A stretch of 64,000 bases of DNA, from NCBI RefSeq assembly GCF_900167365.1, contig NZ_FUXL01000008.1, positions 1-64,000 of the forward strand, read 5' to 3'. The notes beneath the pieces were generated by a model. That model was not told the DNA's origin and made no database searches. It saw nothing but the letters and a program-made list of their open reading frames with translations. The translations under genes and the position numbers were made by a program. The DNA is from Consotaella salsifontis (GTDB lineage: Bacteria > Pseudomonadota > Alphaproteobacteria > Rhizobiales > Rhizobiaceae). This document shows positions 34,212-46,687 of the stretch, piece after piece. How positions within the stretch are numbered: the stretch's first letter is position 1; each line of letters starts with the position of its first letter.

Positions 34212-34718
34212 ATGCCCGCCACCCAACTCCCCTACCGCCCCTGCGTCGGCATCATGGTCCTTAATCGTGAGGGGCTCGTCTGGGTCGGCCGCCGGAAGGT
34301 CGGGGAACAGCACGAGCTGTCGGGCTCGACGCAGCTCTGGCAGATGCCCCAGGGCGGCACTGATTCAGGCGAGGAGCCGCTCGTCGCCGCCAAGCGCGAG
34401 CTCTACGAGGAGACCGGCATCCGCTCCGTCGAGCTTCTGGCGGAAACCAAAGGCTGGATCAATTACGATCTGCCGCCGGAGCTGGTCGGTGTCGCGCTGA
34501 AAGGCCGGTTCCGTGGACAAACCCAGAAGTGGTTCGCTTTCCGCTTCCATGGCGAGAACAGCGAGATTGAGATCGATCCACCCCCCGGCGGCCACGAGAC
34601 GGAGTTTCAGGCCTGGGATTGGAAGTCGATGGATGAGGTCCTGGAGCTGATCGTGCCGTTCAAGCGCCCGGTCTACGACGCCGTCATCGCCGAATTCCGC
34701 CATCTGGAGCACGCATAG
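34212..34718 (+). CDS. rppH: RNA pyrophosphohydrolase (Nudix)
   Basis: The 168-residue protein carries the Nudix box [20 protein letters not shown] (about 48-67) and the RppH-specific opening [13 protein letters not shown] with WQMPQGG. RppH removes pyrophosphate from triphosphorylated mRNA 5' ends and starts decay. Members of this family in alphaproteobacteria include Ap4A hydrolases (IalA), an alternative name here. Confidence 0.93.
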   Translation: MPATQLPYRPCVGIMVLNREGLVWVGRRKVGEQHELSGSTQLWQMPQGGTDSGEEPLVAAKRELYEETGIRSVELLAETKGWINYDLPPELVGVALKGRFRGQTQKWFAFRFHGENSEIEIDPPPGGHETEFQAWDWKSMDEVLELIVPFKRPVYDAVIAEFRHLEHA

Positions 34719-34805
34719 CAAACCGCCAACCGGTCCGGTCGCGGCGCGCCCCATCGGCCGCCCAGCGCCTCCCGATTCTCAATTCCGGAAACGACGTCGC
34801 TCCAC

Positions 34806-36116
34806 ATGGCTGTTCCCAAACCCGCAGAGAGAATTGAGTACATCGTCGAGGGCGGTCATCGCCTCTCCGGGTCAATCGAGCCCTCGGGCAACAAGAATGC
34901 GGCCCTACCCATCATCGCGGCCGCCCTGCTCACGGATCAGCCGGTAGAGCTCTCCAACGTGCCGCGGATCCGCGATGTCGAGGCTCTGGTGCAGTTGTTG
35001 TCCTCGCTCGGCGTCGAAGCGGAATGGACTGGCAGAAACGCCTTACGCGTTCATGCGCGCGAGGTTCACCCAACGGACCTCGACCCGGATCTGTGGTCGC
35101 GCATCCGCGCCTCCATCCTCCTCGCCGGCCCGGTTCTGGCCCGCTGCGGCCAGATTACGTTGCCGCCGCCGGGCGGAGACGTGATCGGCCGGCGGCGCCT
35201 GGACAGCCATTTCCTCGCGCTCCGTCAGCTCGGGGCCGAGATCAACCTCGAAGGCGTATACAATTTCCGTGCGGGCAAACTCGTCGGCGCGGACGTCTTT
35301 CTCGACGAGCCGTCCGTAACGGCGACGGAAAACGCGATGTGCGCCGCCGCTGCCGCCGAGGGAACGACCGTCCTGCGCAATTGCGCGTCGGAGCCGCACG
35401 TGCAGGACCTGGCCCTCTTCCTCGTTGCGATCGGTGTGCGGATCGAAGGCATCGGCACCAATTGCATGACGATCCACGGAGGCGGCCAGCTGTCGGGAGC
35501 AGCATACAGGATCGGTCCCGACCACATCGAGGTGGGGTCGCTCATCGGTTTGGCGGCCGTGACCAATTCGGAAATTCGAATCACCAATGCCGGCGTACGC
35601 CACTTGCGCTCGACCCTGATGGGATTCGAGCGGCTGGGAATCGTGTGCGACATCGATGGCGACGACTTGGTCGTCCACGCCGACCAATCGAAAAAGATCG
35701 TGCCGGACTTCGGGGGCCACGTGCCGAAGATCGAGGATCAGCCTTGGCCGGCTTTTCCAGCGGACACCATGTCGATCGCCATCGTCACGGCGACGCAATG
35801 CGACGGCATGGTGCTGATGTTCGAGAAGATGTTCGAGTCGCGAATGTTCTTCGTCGACAAGCTGATCGCAATGGGCGCGCGCATCGTTCTCTGCGATCCG
35901 CATCGGGCGGTCGTTTCGGGCCCCACCCAACTGAAGGCGGCTCGCCTGGAAAGCCCGGACATCCGTGCCGGAATGGCGATGCTGATCGCGGCGATGGGCG
36001 CGGAAGGCACGTCGACGATCAACAACGCGCAACAGATTGAGCGGGGTTACGAACGTATCGAGGAGCGGCTGAACGCCATCGGCGCGCGAATCAAACGCGT
36101 CCCGGCTCGCCAATAG
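34806..36116 (+). CDS. murA: MurA family enolpyruvyl transferase with Asp at the catalytic Cys site
   Basis: The 436-residue product is of the UDP-N-acetylglucosamine 1-carboxyvinyltransferase family: SGNKNAALPI with Lys30, PGGDVIGRRRLDSHF in the active loop (about 122-136), FPADTMSIAIVTATQ with the general-base Asp, and DIRAGMAML with the conserved Arg. It would start peptidoglycan synthesis by adding enolpyruvate. In E. coli the loop reads GGCTIG with Cys115; here the residue is Asp125. Asp at this site occurs in mycobacterial and chlamydial MurA and prevents fosfomycin alkylation. It may be a second MurA, since it lies beside a TetR/cupin pair rather than wall genes; this cannot be decided here. 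Confidence 0.85.
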   Translation: MAVPKPAERIEYIVEGGHRLSGSIEPSGNKNAALPIIAAALLTDQPVELSNVPRIRDVEALVQLLSSLGVEAEWTGRNALRVHAREVHPTDLDPDLWSRIRASILLAGPVLARCGQITLPPPGGDVIGRRRLDSHFLALRQLGAEINLEGVYNFRAGKLVGADVFLDEPSVTATENAMCAAAAAEGTTVLRNCASEPHVQDLALFLVAIGVRIEGIGTNCMTIHGGGQLSGAAYRIGPDHIEVGSLIGLAAVTNSEIRITNAGVRHLRSTLMGFERLGIVCDIDGDDLVVHADQSKKIVPDFGGHVPKIEDQPWPAFPADTMSIAIVTATQCDGMVLMFEKMFESRMFFVDKLIAMGARIVLCDPHRAVVSGPTQLKAARLESPDIRAGMAMLIAAMGAEGTSTINNAQQIERGYERIEERLNAIGARIKRVPARQ

Positions 36117-36166
36117 AGCATCTAAGGGAGGCCAAAGCCCGCGCGGCTCTTGCGCGTTCGCGCGGT

Positions 36167-36769
36167 TCACCCGCCGGCGCGGCACTGGGCCAGGACAGCA
36201 CGCGTCAGCCAGCGCGCGGTTGCGTGGATTTCCTCCTCGTCCAGACCGCAGACGTCTTTGAAGACGATGATCGTCTCGATGCCGACGGTCAGCGAGAGAG
36301 CATTCACGGCACGCGCGAATGCGGCCTCTCCCAGCGCTTCACGCATCGGCTCCATCGCCTCCTTCAGCCATCCGATACGGCGTGCGCCTCGGCGTCGGGC
36401 AGAACCGCTTCCCAACGTCACGCCGAGGTAGGTGCGGAACATTTTCTCGTTTTCGATGACCATCCCCAATACCGAGGAGACGACTTCTTCCACCCGCGTC
36501 TCGGCATCTTCGATCCGCATGACGGAGCTCAGGTCGACCTTCTCCAGCTCGCCCGCGATCGCGTCGAGAACGGCCTCCTCCGCCAACTCCTCTGGGTTGG
36601 AGAAATAGCGATAGGCCGTGGCCCGTGAGATTTCGGCCCGGTCGGCCGCTTCAGGAACAGTCGGCTGATGTCCCTCCGCCAGGAGCTCCCGTGTGGCGGC
36701 CAGGAGGGCGCTGCGGGTACGGCGCTTCTGCGCCACACGCTCGCCGGTGACTTGACTCATGCTGCTCAT
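36167..36769 (-). CDS. TetR family transcriptional regulator
   Basis: The 200-residue product has an N-terminal TetR helix-turn-helix (RSALLAATRELLAEGHQPTV, AADRAEISRATAYRYFSN, about 18-58) and an all-helical ligand domain. It is divergent from a cupin gene and a palindrome lies between them, so it very likely represses itself and the cupin. The ligand is unknown. Start may be ATG 36769 or 36760. Confidence 0.9.
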   Translation of the reverse strand: MSSMSQVTGERVAQKRRTRSALLAATRELLAEGHQPTVPEAADRAEISRATAYRYFSNPEELAEEAVLDAIAGELEKVDLSSVMRIEDAETRVEEVVSSVLGMVIENEKMFRTYLGVTLGSGSARRRGARRIGWLKEAMEPMREALGEAAFARAVNALSLTVGIETIIVFKDVCGLDEEEIHATARWLTRAVLAQCRAGG

Positions 36770-36774
36770 CCAGT

Positions 36775-36794
36775 TATGAGACGATTGTCTCGTT
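36775..36794. promoter_or_regulatory. Probable TetR operator
   Basis: TATGAGACGATTGTCTCGTT contains the inverted repeat GAGAC (36778-36782) / GTCTC (36787-36791) around GATT, within the short divergent region between the TetR and cupin genes. Confidence 0.65.
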
Positions 36795-36829
36795 AAGCGA
36801 CATCAATATCATAACGTAAGGAGCAGGTC

Positions 36830-37306
36830 ATGACCATCGCAGTCTCATACGCTCCGCCCAAGGTCGGAGACATCGTCCATCTTCTCGGAACCCTCATCAC
36901 GTTCAAGGCCACGGCAGCGGAAACGGAAGGCGCGTTCTCCCTGGTCGAGGTAAAGACCGGCACCGGCCAGGGAACCCCTCCCCACCTCCAGCGCGACGAC
37001 GCCGAGGCCTTCTATGTCCTGGAAGGGCACTACCGTTTCTTCCTGGACGGGAAGACGCGCGTGGCCGGGCCGGGAGAGTTCATCTACGTCCCGCGCGGCA
37101 CCCCGCACGGCTTCTGGAACGATGAAGACACGCCTTCGCGCATGCTCATCATCAATGTGCCCGCTGGCATTCACGACCGCTTCTTCATCGAGGCGGGTGA
37201 TCCGGTCGAGAGTGCTGATGCCGCCCCGCCGATGGCCCCGCCCGACATCCCGAGGCTGATGACAGCGGCGGGCCGGTACGGAATCGAGATGCTGCCTCAG
37301 GAGTAG
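36830..37306 (+). CDS. Cupin-domain protein
   Basis: This 158-residue single cupin resembles quercetin-dioxygenase-like proteins. The first cupin motif is GTPPHLQRDDAEAFYVLEG (about 45-63) and the second PGEFIYVPRGTPHGFWND (about 81-98), giving possible metal ligands His, Glu and His with one His of the usual set replaced. The reaction is unknown. AAGGAGCAGGTC lies upstream. It is probably controlled by the divergent TetR protein. Confidence 0.85.
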   Translation: MTIAVSYAPPKVGDIVHLLGTLITFKATAAETEGAFSLVEVKTGTGQGTPPHLQRDDAEAFYVLEGHYRFFLDGKTRVAGPGEFIYVPRGTPHGFWNDEDTPSRMLIINVPAGIHDRFFIEAGDPVESADAAPPMAPPDIPRLMTAAGRYGIEMLPQE

Positions 37307-37391
37307 CAGGCGACGCTCCGGCGAGGACGATCCGCCGGAGCGCCCAGTGCGGGACGCGTTCGCGCGGTTCGGAAGCGACGGGCATCGCCTT

Positions 37392-38096
37392 TCAGTCAGT
37401 CGTTGCGCCAAGCGCCATCTCAACCGCCGCCTCGGCGTGGAGCGTCGTCGTATCGAAGAGCGGAACGGCGCTGTCCTCCGGCTTCACCAGCAGCATGATC
37501 TCCGTGCATCCAAGGATGATCGCCTCGGCGCCCTCTGCGATCAGTCGCTCAATGATCTCACGATAGATCGACCGCGATTGCGGGTTCACGATGCCGGCGA
37601 CGAGCTCGCGATAGATGATCTCGTGAACGCGCGCGCGATCGTCGGCTTCAGGAACTAGCACCTCCAGTCCGTGAGAATCGGTAAGGCGATCCTTGTAGAA
37701 GGGCTGCTCCATGGTAAAAGCCGTGCCGAGCAAACCGACTCTGCGAAGCCCGGCCTTGCGGATCGCTTCGGCCGTCGGGTCGGCGATATGGAGCAGCGGA
37801 ATTGCGACCGCCGAGGCAACCTCCTCGGCCATTCGGTGCATCGTGTTGGTGCAGATCAGAAGGAAATCCGCCCCACCGCGCTCCAGCGCCCGCGCCGCGC
37901 TGACCAGCTCATCCGTCAGGGCGGACCAGTCGCCGGCATGTTGCAGCCGCTCGATCTCGCCGAAATCGACCGACAGCATGAGGCTGCGCGCCGAATGGAC
38001 GCCGCCGACACGTTCGCGCACGCGGCGGTTGATGATCCGGTAGTATTCGGCCGAGCTCTCCCAGCTCATTCCGCCGATCAGGCCGATGGTCTTCAT
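37392..38096 (-). CDS. Aspartate/glutamate racemase family protein
   Basis: The 234-residue product has the PLP-independent racemase fold: IGLIGGMSWESSAEYYRIIN at the N-terminus, the first catalytic Cys in LICTNTMHRM (about 80-89) and the second in ILGCTEIMLL (about 193-202). It closely resembles YgeA/RacD-type enzymes acting on aspartate or other amino acids. It lies downstream of the ATP synthase terminator and appears to be its own unit. Confidence 0.9.
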   Translation of the reverse strand: MKTIGLIGGMSWESSAEYYRIINRRVRERVGGVHSARSLMLSVDFGEIERLQHAGDWSALTDELVSAARALERGGADFLLICTNTMHRMAEEVASAVAIPLLHIADPTAEAIRKAGLRRVGLLGTAFTMEQPFYKDRLTDSHGLEVLVPEADDRARVHEIIYRELVAGIVNPQSRSIYREIIERLIAEGAEAIILGCTEIMLLVKPEDSAVPLFDTTTLHAEAAVEMALGATTD

Positions 38097-38114
38097 GTCA
38101 AAGCTCCCAAATGC

Positions 38115-38140
38115 AAAAGGCCGGCGCTAGGCCGGCCCTT
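38115..38140 (-). terminator. Terminator of the atpHAGDC operon
   Basis: On the minus strand AAGGGCCGGC / GCCGGCCTTTT form a 7-base-pair GC stem around a short loop, followed by TTTT, just past the atpC stop. Confidence 0.8.
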
Positions 38141-38165
38141 CTCACGCTTCGTTATTGAAGCCGCG

Positions 38166-38570
38166 TCACATGCCGAGAACATCGCGCACGTTGCGGAGCT
38201 CGGCAAGCTGAAGCTGCGCCTTCATGCGCGCCTCGTCCGTCGCGGCGTCGGCGACATCCTCTTCGGTGTCCCGGATCTGCTGCTCGATATCGGCCTCGCT
38301 GAACTCCTCCATCGGGACCGCCTGCTCGGCAAGCAGAGTGCAGGACTCCAGCGTCACGTCGGCGAATCCACCGCGCACGTAGAACCGCTTCTCTCCACCG
38401 CTGGCGAGTGTGCCGACGACAAGCCCCGGCTTCATGGTCGCGATGAGCGGCTGATGATGCGCCATCACGGTCATGTAGCCCTCGCTGCCGGGGACGATGA
38501 CCGCCGTCACGTCCTCCGACAGAAGCAGCCGCTCGGGAGACACCAGCTCCAGACGAAACGCATCAGCCAT
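38166..38570 (-). CDS. atpC: ATP synthase epsilon subunit
   Basis: The 134-residue product is the epsilon subunit: LELVSPERLLLSEDVTAVIVPGSEG and YMTVMAHHQPLIATMKPG form its N-terminal beta sandwich; a short helical tail follows. It couples and regulates F1 rotation. Last gene of the operon. Confidence 0.96.
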   Translation of the reverse strand: MADAFRLELVSPERLLLSEDVTAVIVPGSEGYMTVMAHHQPLIATMKPGLVVGTLASGGEKRFYVRGGFADVTLESCTLLAEQAVPMEEFSEADIEQQIRDTEEDVADAATDEARMKAQLQLAELRNVRDVLGM

Positions 38571-38603
38571 CGGTGTTCCTCCGTAGCAGCGCCGCAGCCG
38601 CCA

Positions 38604-40076
<1,473 letters not shown>

Positions 40077-40958
40077 TCAGAGCGCTTCCGCGCCCGAGAT
40101 GATCTCGATGAGTTCGGTGGTGATCTGCGCCTGACGCTGCCGGTTGTACGAGATCGTCAGCTTGTCGATCATGTCGCCGGCGTTGCGGGTGGCGTTGTCC
40201 ATCGCGCTCATGCGCGCGCCCTGCTCGGACGCGGCGTTTTCCAGGAGCGCGCGGTAGATCTGGATCTTGATGTTGCGCGGAATGAGATCTTCGAGGATCG
40301 CGACAGGATCGGGCTCGTAGTCGTAGACCGCGCCCCCTGCCGTTGCCGTCTGCGGCGCCTCCTCCGTCTCCACCACCGCCGGGATCACCTGCAGCGCCGT
40401 CGGCACCTGCGTGATGACGTTCTGGAAGGTGGCGAAGAAGATGGTGCAGACGTCGAACTCCCCGGCGTTGAATCGCTCGATGATGCGGCTGCCAATCTGG
40501 TCGGCGTTCGAAAAGCCGATCTGCTTGACCTCGCGCATGTCGGTGCGGTCGACGATCTTGTCGGTGAGGTCGCGCCGCATCAGGTCGAACGCCTTGCGTC
40601 CGACAGCGACGAACTTCACCGTCTTGCCCTCCGCCTCGAGCCGGCGCTGGTGCGCCCGCGCCAGCTTGACGATGTTGGCGTTGAAGCTGCCGGCCAGACC
40701 GCGGTCGGAGGCGAAAACGACCAGAAGATGGGTGTCGGACTTGCCCGTCCCCGTCATCAGCGTCGGCGCGTCCCCCTCCATGGCGCCGGCGATATTAGCC
40801 AGCACCTTGGCCATGCGTTCTGCATAGGGCCGCGCCGCCTCGGCCGCTTCCTGGGCACGGCGGAGCTTGGCCGCCGCGACCATCTGCATGGCCTTGGTGA
40901 TCTTCTGCGTCGCCTTGACCGAGGCGATGCGGTTTCGAAGGTCCTTTAGCGAAGGCAT
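40077..40958 (-). CDS. atpG: ATP synthase gamma subunit
   Basis: The 293-residue rotor shaft begins [20 protein letters not shown] and ends with the conserved helix [25 protein letters not shown]. The centre ([21 protein letters not shown]) is typical. The operon order alpha-gamma-beta-epsilon is standard. Confidence 0.97.
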   Translation of the reverse strand: MPSLKDLRNRIASVKATQKITKAMQMVAAAKLRRAQEAAEAARPYAERMAKVLANIAGAMEGDAPTLMTGTGKSDTHLLVVFASDRGLAGSFNANIVKLARAHQRRLEAEGKTVKFVAVGRKAFDLMRRDLTDKIVDRTDMREVKQIGFSNADQIGSRIIERFNAGEFDVCTIFFATFQNVITQVPTALQVIPAVVETEEAPQTATAGGAVYDYEPDPVAILEDLIPRNIKIQIYRALLENAASEQGARMSAMDNATRNAGDMIDKLTISYNRQRQAQITTELIEIISGAEAL

Positions 40959-40998
40959 GGCGAGGTGCCGTCTCCCCTTTGAGCTGCAGGTTCAGCGA

Positions 40999-42527
<1,529 letters not shown>

Positions 42528-42528
<1 letters not shown>

Positions 42529-43088
42529 CAGCCGACCTCTTTCAGTGCGAGCTTAAGGGAATTCAATTTGGTGCGAATCGAGGTGTCGATCTGGCGCGAG
42601 CCAACACGAACCACGAGCCCGCCGAGAATATCGGGATCGACACGCTCACGAAGCGTGACGGACTTGCCGGAATAGGCCGCGATGGCCTCAGCCAGATCCC
42701 GGCGCTGCACATCGGTGAGCGCCTCGGCGCTGACGACCTCCGCCTCGGCCTCGCCCCGGCCCTCGGCTGCGAGGCGGTGGAAAGCCTTGATCATGGAGGG
42801 CAGCGCAAAGAGGCGCCGATTGGCGGCGATGACCTTGAGGAAGTTGCTGGTCAGCTCGCTCGAACCGATCTTGACGGCGATAGCCGAGACGGCGCGAAGC
42901 TGCTCCTCGGAAGAGAAGACAGGACTTTCCACCAGACGGCGGAAATCCTCGCTCTCTTCCACCAGCCGACCGAACGCGTCGAGTTCAGTCTCGACGGCAC
43001 TGATCCTGTTCTCGTCACGAGCGAGTTCGTAGAGCGACTGGGCGTAGCGTTCTGCAACTCCCGATACCGGAGAGGATGACTGTGACAC
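42528..43088 (-). CDS. atpH: ATP synthase delta subunit
   Basis: From GTG 43088 the protein has 186 residues, the normal size of the delta subunit ([22 protein letters not shown] ... [24 protein letters not shown]). The longer frame upstream adds a basic, unrelated stretch, so I prefer the GTG start. It fixes F1 to the stator. First gene of the operon; the Fo genes lie elsewhere, as usual in this group. Confidence 0.94.
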
Positions 43089-43331
43089 GGACGATCGTTT
43101 CTCTTCATTCCATCCCAGGCGCCACCTCGTCGAGCGGAAGTGACCGACCAGCGCCTTGAAGCCTCGACCCTTTTTCCGCCTTCCGACTGCCAAGTGGGCA
43201 TATTCTCTTACGGAAATGAGGACCGTCTAGCATAGGCATTTGCCCGCGACAACACGCCAAAAGCCTCATCCAACAGGCTCTTGGTGCAGCTGGCGCGATC
43301 ATGCGTCAGGCCGTTGCCAGATGCGCTGAAA

Positions 43332-43739
43332 TCAGACCGGAAGATAGCCGAGCGGCGGGGCGAGACTGAGACCCGCCAGGGCGAGACTGACGAGCAGCCG
43401 AACGGCGTTCTCGAACGCGAAGCTGCGGTCCGCGGCCAGCGAGACGAGGCGGCCGAAGGCAGCGATCAACCAGCCCGCGCCGAGGGCGAGCTGGAGAAAG
43501 GGCTGGTCGTACATGGCCAGAACCATCAGCCCGACGCCGAGGTGAAAGCCGCCGATGTCACCCCGTGCGCTCGCGAGGGAGCGGGCATGATAGCGGCGGT
43601 CGCGCTCGCCGATGGTCTGGAACGCCATGCCCGGCGCGATCAGCACCCAGAGTCCGTAGAGCACCGTCACAAGAGCGGCGGCGAAAGGCAGCCAATCGGC
43701 CAAGGACTGAGGCAGCACGAATTGCATGGCGTGACGCAT
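43332..43739 (-). CDS. Small four-helix membrane protein (DUF4345-like)
   Basis: The 135-residue product has four hydrophobic segments (about 14-34, 63-82, 85-105, 110-130), with IGERDRRYHARSLASARGDI in the first loop. It resembles DUF4345-type integral membrane proteins. Between priA's group and atpH. Function unknown. Confidence 0.7.
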   Translation of the reverse strand: MRHAMQFVLPQSLADWLPFAAALVTVLYGLWVLIAPGMAFQTIGERDRRYHARSLASARGDIGGFHLGVGLMVLAMYDQPFLQLALGAGWLIAAFGRLVSLAADRSFAFENAVRLLVSLALAGLSLAPPLGYLPV

Positions 43740-43876
43740 CCTTCACGATCATGAGCCGGGCCGCTCAAAGGCAAGGGGCGGCATCGACGCCGTCTTCGGC
43801 GGGTCGCTTATAGCGGGCTTCCTGACACAAAAGGAAGGCGCCCGTCGGCGCTGTGACGCTAGCGCGTTCGAAGCCC

Positions 43877-44443
43877 TCAGTTCTGGCAGCGGCCGAGAAC
43901 GTCGAGCACCTCTTTCTTGTCGCCCCAGAAGAGCGTCATCTGTCCCTTGAAATTCACCACATTGCCGGATTTTCCGTCATCGATGAGCTTCATGTTGACG
44001 TTGATGCGCGGCTCGCCAGCGCTTCGCCAAACGGTGACGGTGTTGCCCTCGCCATCGGGGGCCGACTTCACCTTTTCCAGCTCGCGCAAGAGCCCGTTGG
44101 TCATGACGTAGCCGTGTTCAAGCGGCTGGGCGTCGCCTTTCGCGCCGCGCGTCTCACGCATCGTGATGAAGACGAACTGCCAGGTGTCCGGCTGATTCTC
44201 GGCGAAGGCCGCGTGCCCGTCGGCGGTAAAGAAGGTGCACGCGGCATCCACGGGATACCAATGGATCTGACCGATGGCGAGCGGCCCGGTGGCCTGTCCC
44301 TCGTTCGTCGGCTGCTGCTCCTGCCCCGGCTTGGCCGCCGCATCCTGAGCCGCCGCCGGCAGCGCCGTCATGTTTGTCATCAGGAACGCCGCCATGGCGC
44401 TCGCCGCCCATCCGATTCGCATCACGCTCGCAATTCGCCGCAT
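43877..44443 (-). CDS. Exported hypothetical protein
   Basis: A 188-residue protein with a signal peptide (MRRIASVMRIGWAASAMAAF, cleavage near AAAQD, about residue 33). The mature part includes WYPVDAACTFFTADGHAAFA and a beta-rich end (INVNMKLIDDGKSGNVVNFK). No domain is recognised. It lies just downstream of priA on the same strand. Confidence 0.65.
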   Translation of the reverse strand: MRRIASVMRIGWAASAMAAFLMTNMTALPAAAQDAAAKPGQEQQPTNEGQATGPLAIGQIHWYPVDAACTFFTADGHAAFAENQPDTWQFVFITMRETRGAKGDAQPLEHGYVMTNGLLRELEKVKSAPDGEGNTVTVWRSAGEPRINVNMKLIDDGKSGNVVNFKGQMTLFWGDKKEVLDVLGRCQN

Positions 44444-44473
44444 TGGTCCTCCGCCCTTTCTGGCGCGACCATC

Positions 44474-46687
44474 TCATAGAAAGCTCTGTGGGTCGACATC
44501 GATCGCCACGTCCACCGAGCCGCGCGGGCGCGGGGCCTGCCGGATCATGGCGCGCAGGTAGGCCTGAAGAGGCGCCTTGCGAGGCGCCTGGCACAGGAGG
44601 CGAAAACGATAGCGCCCGCGCAGCAGCGCCAAAGGAGCCTCCGCCGGGCCGAGAACTTCGATGCCCTCGACCGTCGGCGCGGCTTGGCGCAGGGCGCGCG
44701 CTTGTTCCTCGGCTTCGCGCCGGCTGCCGGCGGAGACGATGAGGCTGGCGAGGCGCCCGAAGGGTGGCAGACCGGATCGCTGGCGCTCCGCGATCTCGCG
44801 GGCATAGAAAAGCTCGGGATCGCCCGAGGCGATCGCCTGCATCACCGGATGCTCCGGCTGAAAGGTCTGAATGAGGCCGCGGCTTGCCCGCCCGCTTCGC
44901 CCGGCGCGCCCCGTCACCTGATGGAGAAGCTGGAACGTGCGCTCAGCGGCGCGCGGATCGCCGTTCTGAAGCCCGAGATCGGCGTCCACGGCCCCGACCA
45001 GCGTCATCTTGGGAAAATGATGCCCCTTGGCGACGAGCTGGGTCCCGACGACGATGTCCGCGTCTCCCTCCGCGATCGCCTCCAGCTCCCGCCGCAGCCG
45101 CCGCGTACCGCCCGGCAGGTCCGACGAGAGGAGAATCGTGCGAGCATCGGGGAAGAGCTCCAGCATCTCCTCCGCCACCCGCTCAACGCCGGGGCCGCAA
45201 GCGACGAGATGGTCGAGCGTGCCGCATTCCGGGCAGGCCTCGGGGCGCGGCGTGCTGTAGCCGCAATGGTGGCACTGGAGCTGGCCGCGCAGGCGGTGAT
45301 CCACCAGCCAGGTCGAGCAGTTGGGGCATTCGAAGCGGTGGCCGCAGACCCGGCAGAGGGTCAGCGGCGCATAGCCGCGTCGATTGAGAAACAGCAGCGC
45401 CTGCTCGCCCCGCGCGATCGTCTCGCCGATGGCGGTCGTCAAGACCGGCGAAATGAACCGGCCGCGCGGCGGCGGCGAGCGGCGCATGTCGACGAGGCCG
45501 AGATCGGGCAGCGCCGCCTCGGCATAGCGCCCCGACAGGCGAACATGGGCATAGCGGCCCGACGAGGCGTTCACCCGGCTTTCGATGGAGGGTGTGGCCG
45601 AGGCGAGAATCACCGGAAAGTCGGAGAGCGATCCTCGCACCACCGCCATGTCGCGCGCATGATAGATGATGCGTTCTTCCTGCTTGTAGGCAGGGTCGTG
45701 CTCCTCATCGACGATGACGAGACCGAGATTCTCGAACGGCAGGAACAGCGCGGACCGGGCACCCGCGACGACGCGCACCCGCCCTTCCGTCACCTGACGC
45801 CAGATTCTTTCGCGCGTTCTGGGGGCGATGTCGGAATGCCATTCGGCGGGCGGCGCGCCGAAACGGGCATGGAAGCGGTCGAGAAAGCTCTGCGTCAGTG
45901 CGATCTCCGGCAAGAGAATGAGCACCTGCCGCCCCTTCTCCAATGCCTTGGCCACCGCCTCGAAATAGACCTCGGTCTTGCCGGAGCCGGTGACACCCTC
46001 GAGGAGCGTCACCGAAAAGCCGTCGTTGGCGACCGCATCGGCGAGTCTTGAGGCCGCCTCCCCCTGCTCCCCGCTCAGCTCCGCCCGGCCATAGGAGACG
46101 TCGGGAGCCGCAACCACCGGCGGCGGCGGCATTCTGACCCGCTCGAAAGCCCCCGCCCCGATCAGCCCGTCCACCACGGAGGCGGAAACGCCGGCGGCGT
46201 GAACGAGGCCGAGGCGTGACCAGGAGGGTGCATCTTCGGCCGTGTCGAGAACCCGGCGCCTTGCCGCCGTCAGCCGCTCGGGCACCGCGCCGGTCAGCCG
46301 CAATCCCTCGATCCAGGGTTCGGGATCGAAGGCCGCCGGGGCGCGCAGCGCCATGCGCGCCACCAGACCCGGCGGCGAGATCGTGTACTCGGCCACCCAG
46401 TCGATGAAACGGCGCATCGACTCTGCCAGCGGCGGGCAATCGAAGACCTGGGTGATCGGTCTCAGTTTCTTGGGATCGACCTCGTCACCATCGCCATCCC
46501 AGACGATGCCGGCCACCTGGCGCGGCCCGAGCGGCACCTGGACGATGGAGCCCGGCACGACCGTCATGCCTTCCGGCACGGCATAGGAATAGGGCCGCTC
46601 CGTCGGCAGGGGCACGAGCACACGCACCGTCGCCACGGGAGAAGGCGCGGGGTCACGATCGAACAACTGGGAATCGGGCGGATGCAT
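44474..46687 (-). CDS. priA: Primosomal protein N' (replication-restart helicase)
   Basis: The 737-residue helicase has the N-terminal 3'-DNA-binding domain (VRVLVPLPTERPYSYAVPEG), Walker A GVTGSGKTEVYFE (about 228-240), DEEHD (about 328-332), and the zinc-binding cysteine set CRVCGHRFECPNC ... CHHCGY ... CPECGT. It reloads the replisome at stalled forks. priA beside atpHAGDC is the conserved arrangement in Rhizobiales. Confidence 0.95.
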   Translation of the reverse strand: MHPPDSQLFDRDPAPSPVATVRVLVPLPTERPYSYAVPEGMTVVPGSIVQVPLGPRQVAGIVWDGDGDEVDPKKLRPITQVFDCPPLAESMRRFIDWVAEYTISPPGLVARMALRAPAAFDPEPWIEGLRLTGAVPERLTAARRRVLDTAEDAPSWSRLGLVHAAGVSASVVDGLIGAGAFERVRMPPPPVVAAPDVSYGRAELSGEQGEAASRLADAVANDGFSVTLLEGVTGSGKTEVYFEAVAKALEKGRQVLILLPEIALTQSFLDRFHARFGAPPAEWHSDIAPRTRERIWRQVTEGRVRVVAGARSALFLPFENLGLVIVDEEHDPAYKQEERIIYHARDMAVVRGSLSDFPVILASATPSIESRVNASSGRYAHVRLSGRYAEAALPDLGLVDMRRSPPPRGRFISPVLTTAIGETIARGEQALLFLNRRGYAPLTLCRVCGHRFECPNCSTWLVDHRLRGQLQCHHCGYSTPRPEACPECGTLDHLVACGPGVERVAEEMLELFPDARTILLSSDLPGGTRRLRRELEAIAEGDADIVVGTQLVAKGHHFPKMTLVGAVDADLGLQNGDPRAAERTFQLLHQVTGRAGRSGRASRGLIQTFQPEHPVMQAIASGDPELFYAREIAERQRSGLPPFGRLASLIVSAGSRREAEEQARALRQAAPTVEGIEVLGPAEAPLALLRGRYRFRLLCQAPRKAPLQAYLRAMIRQAPRPRGSVDVAIDVDPQSFL

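Noticed and set aside
34806-38096. murA-TetR-cupin-racemase block as a second mobile island
   Set aside because: No integrase, repeats or tRNA boundary is present, and base composition looks like the neighbours; gene content alone does not support transfer.
44684-46051. Rightward open frame opposite priA
   Set aside because: Shadow frame; priA motifs and zinc cysteines are clear on the other strand.
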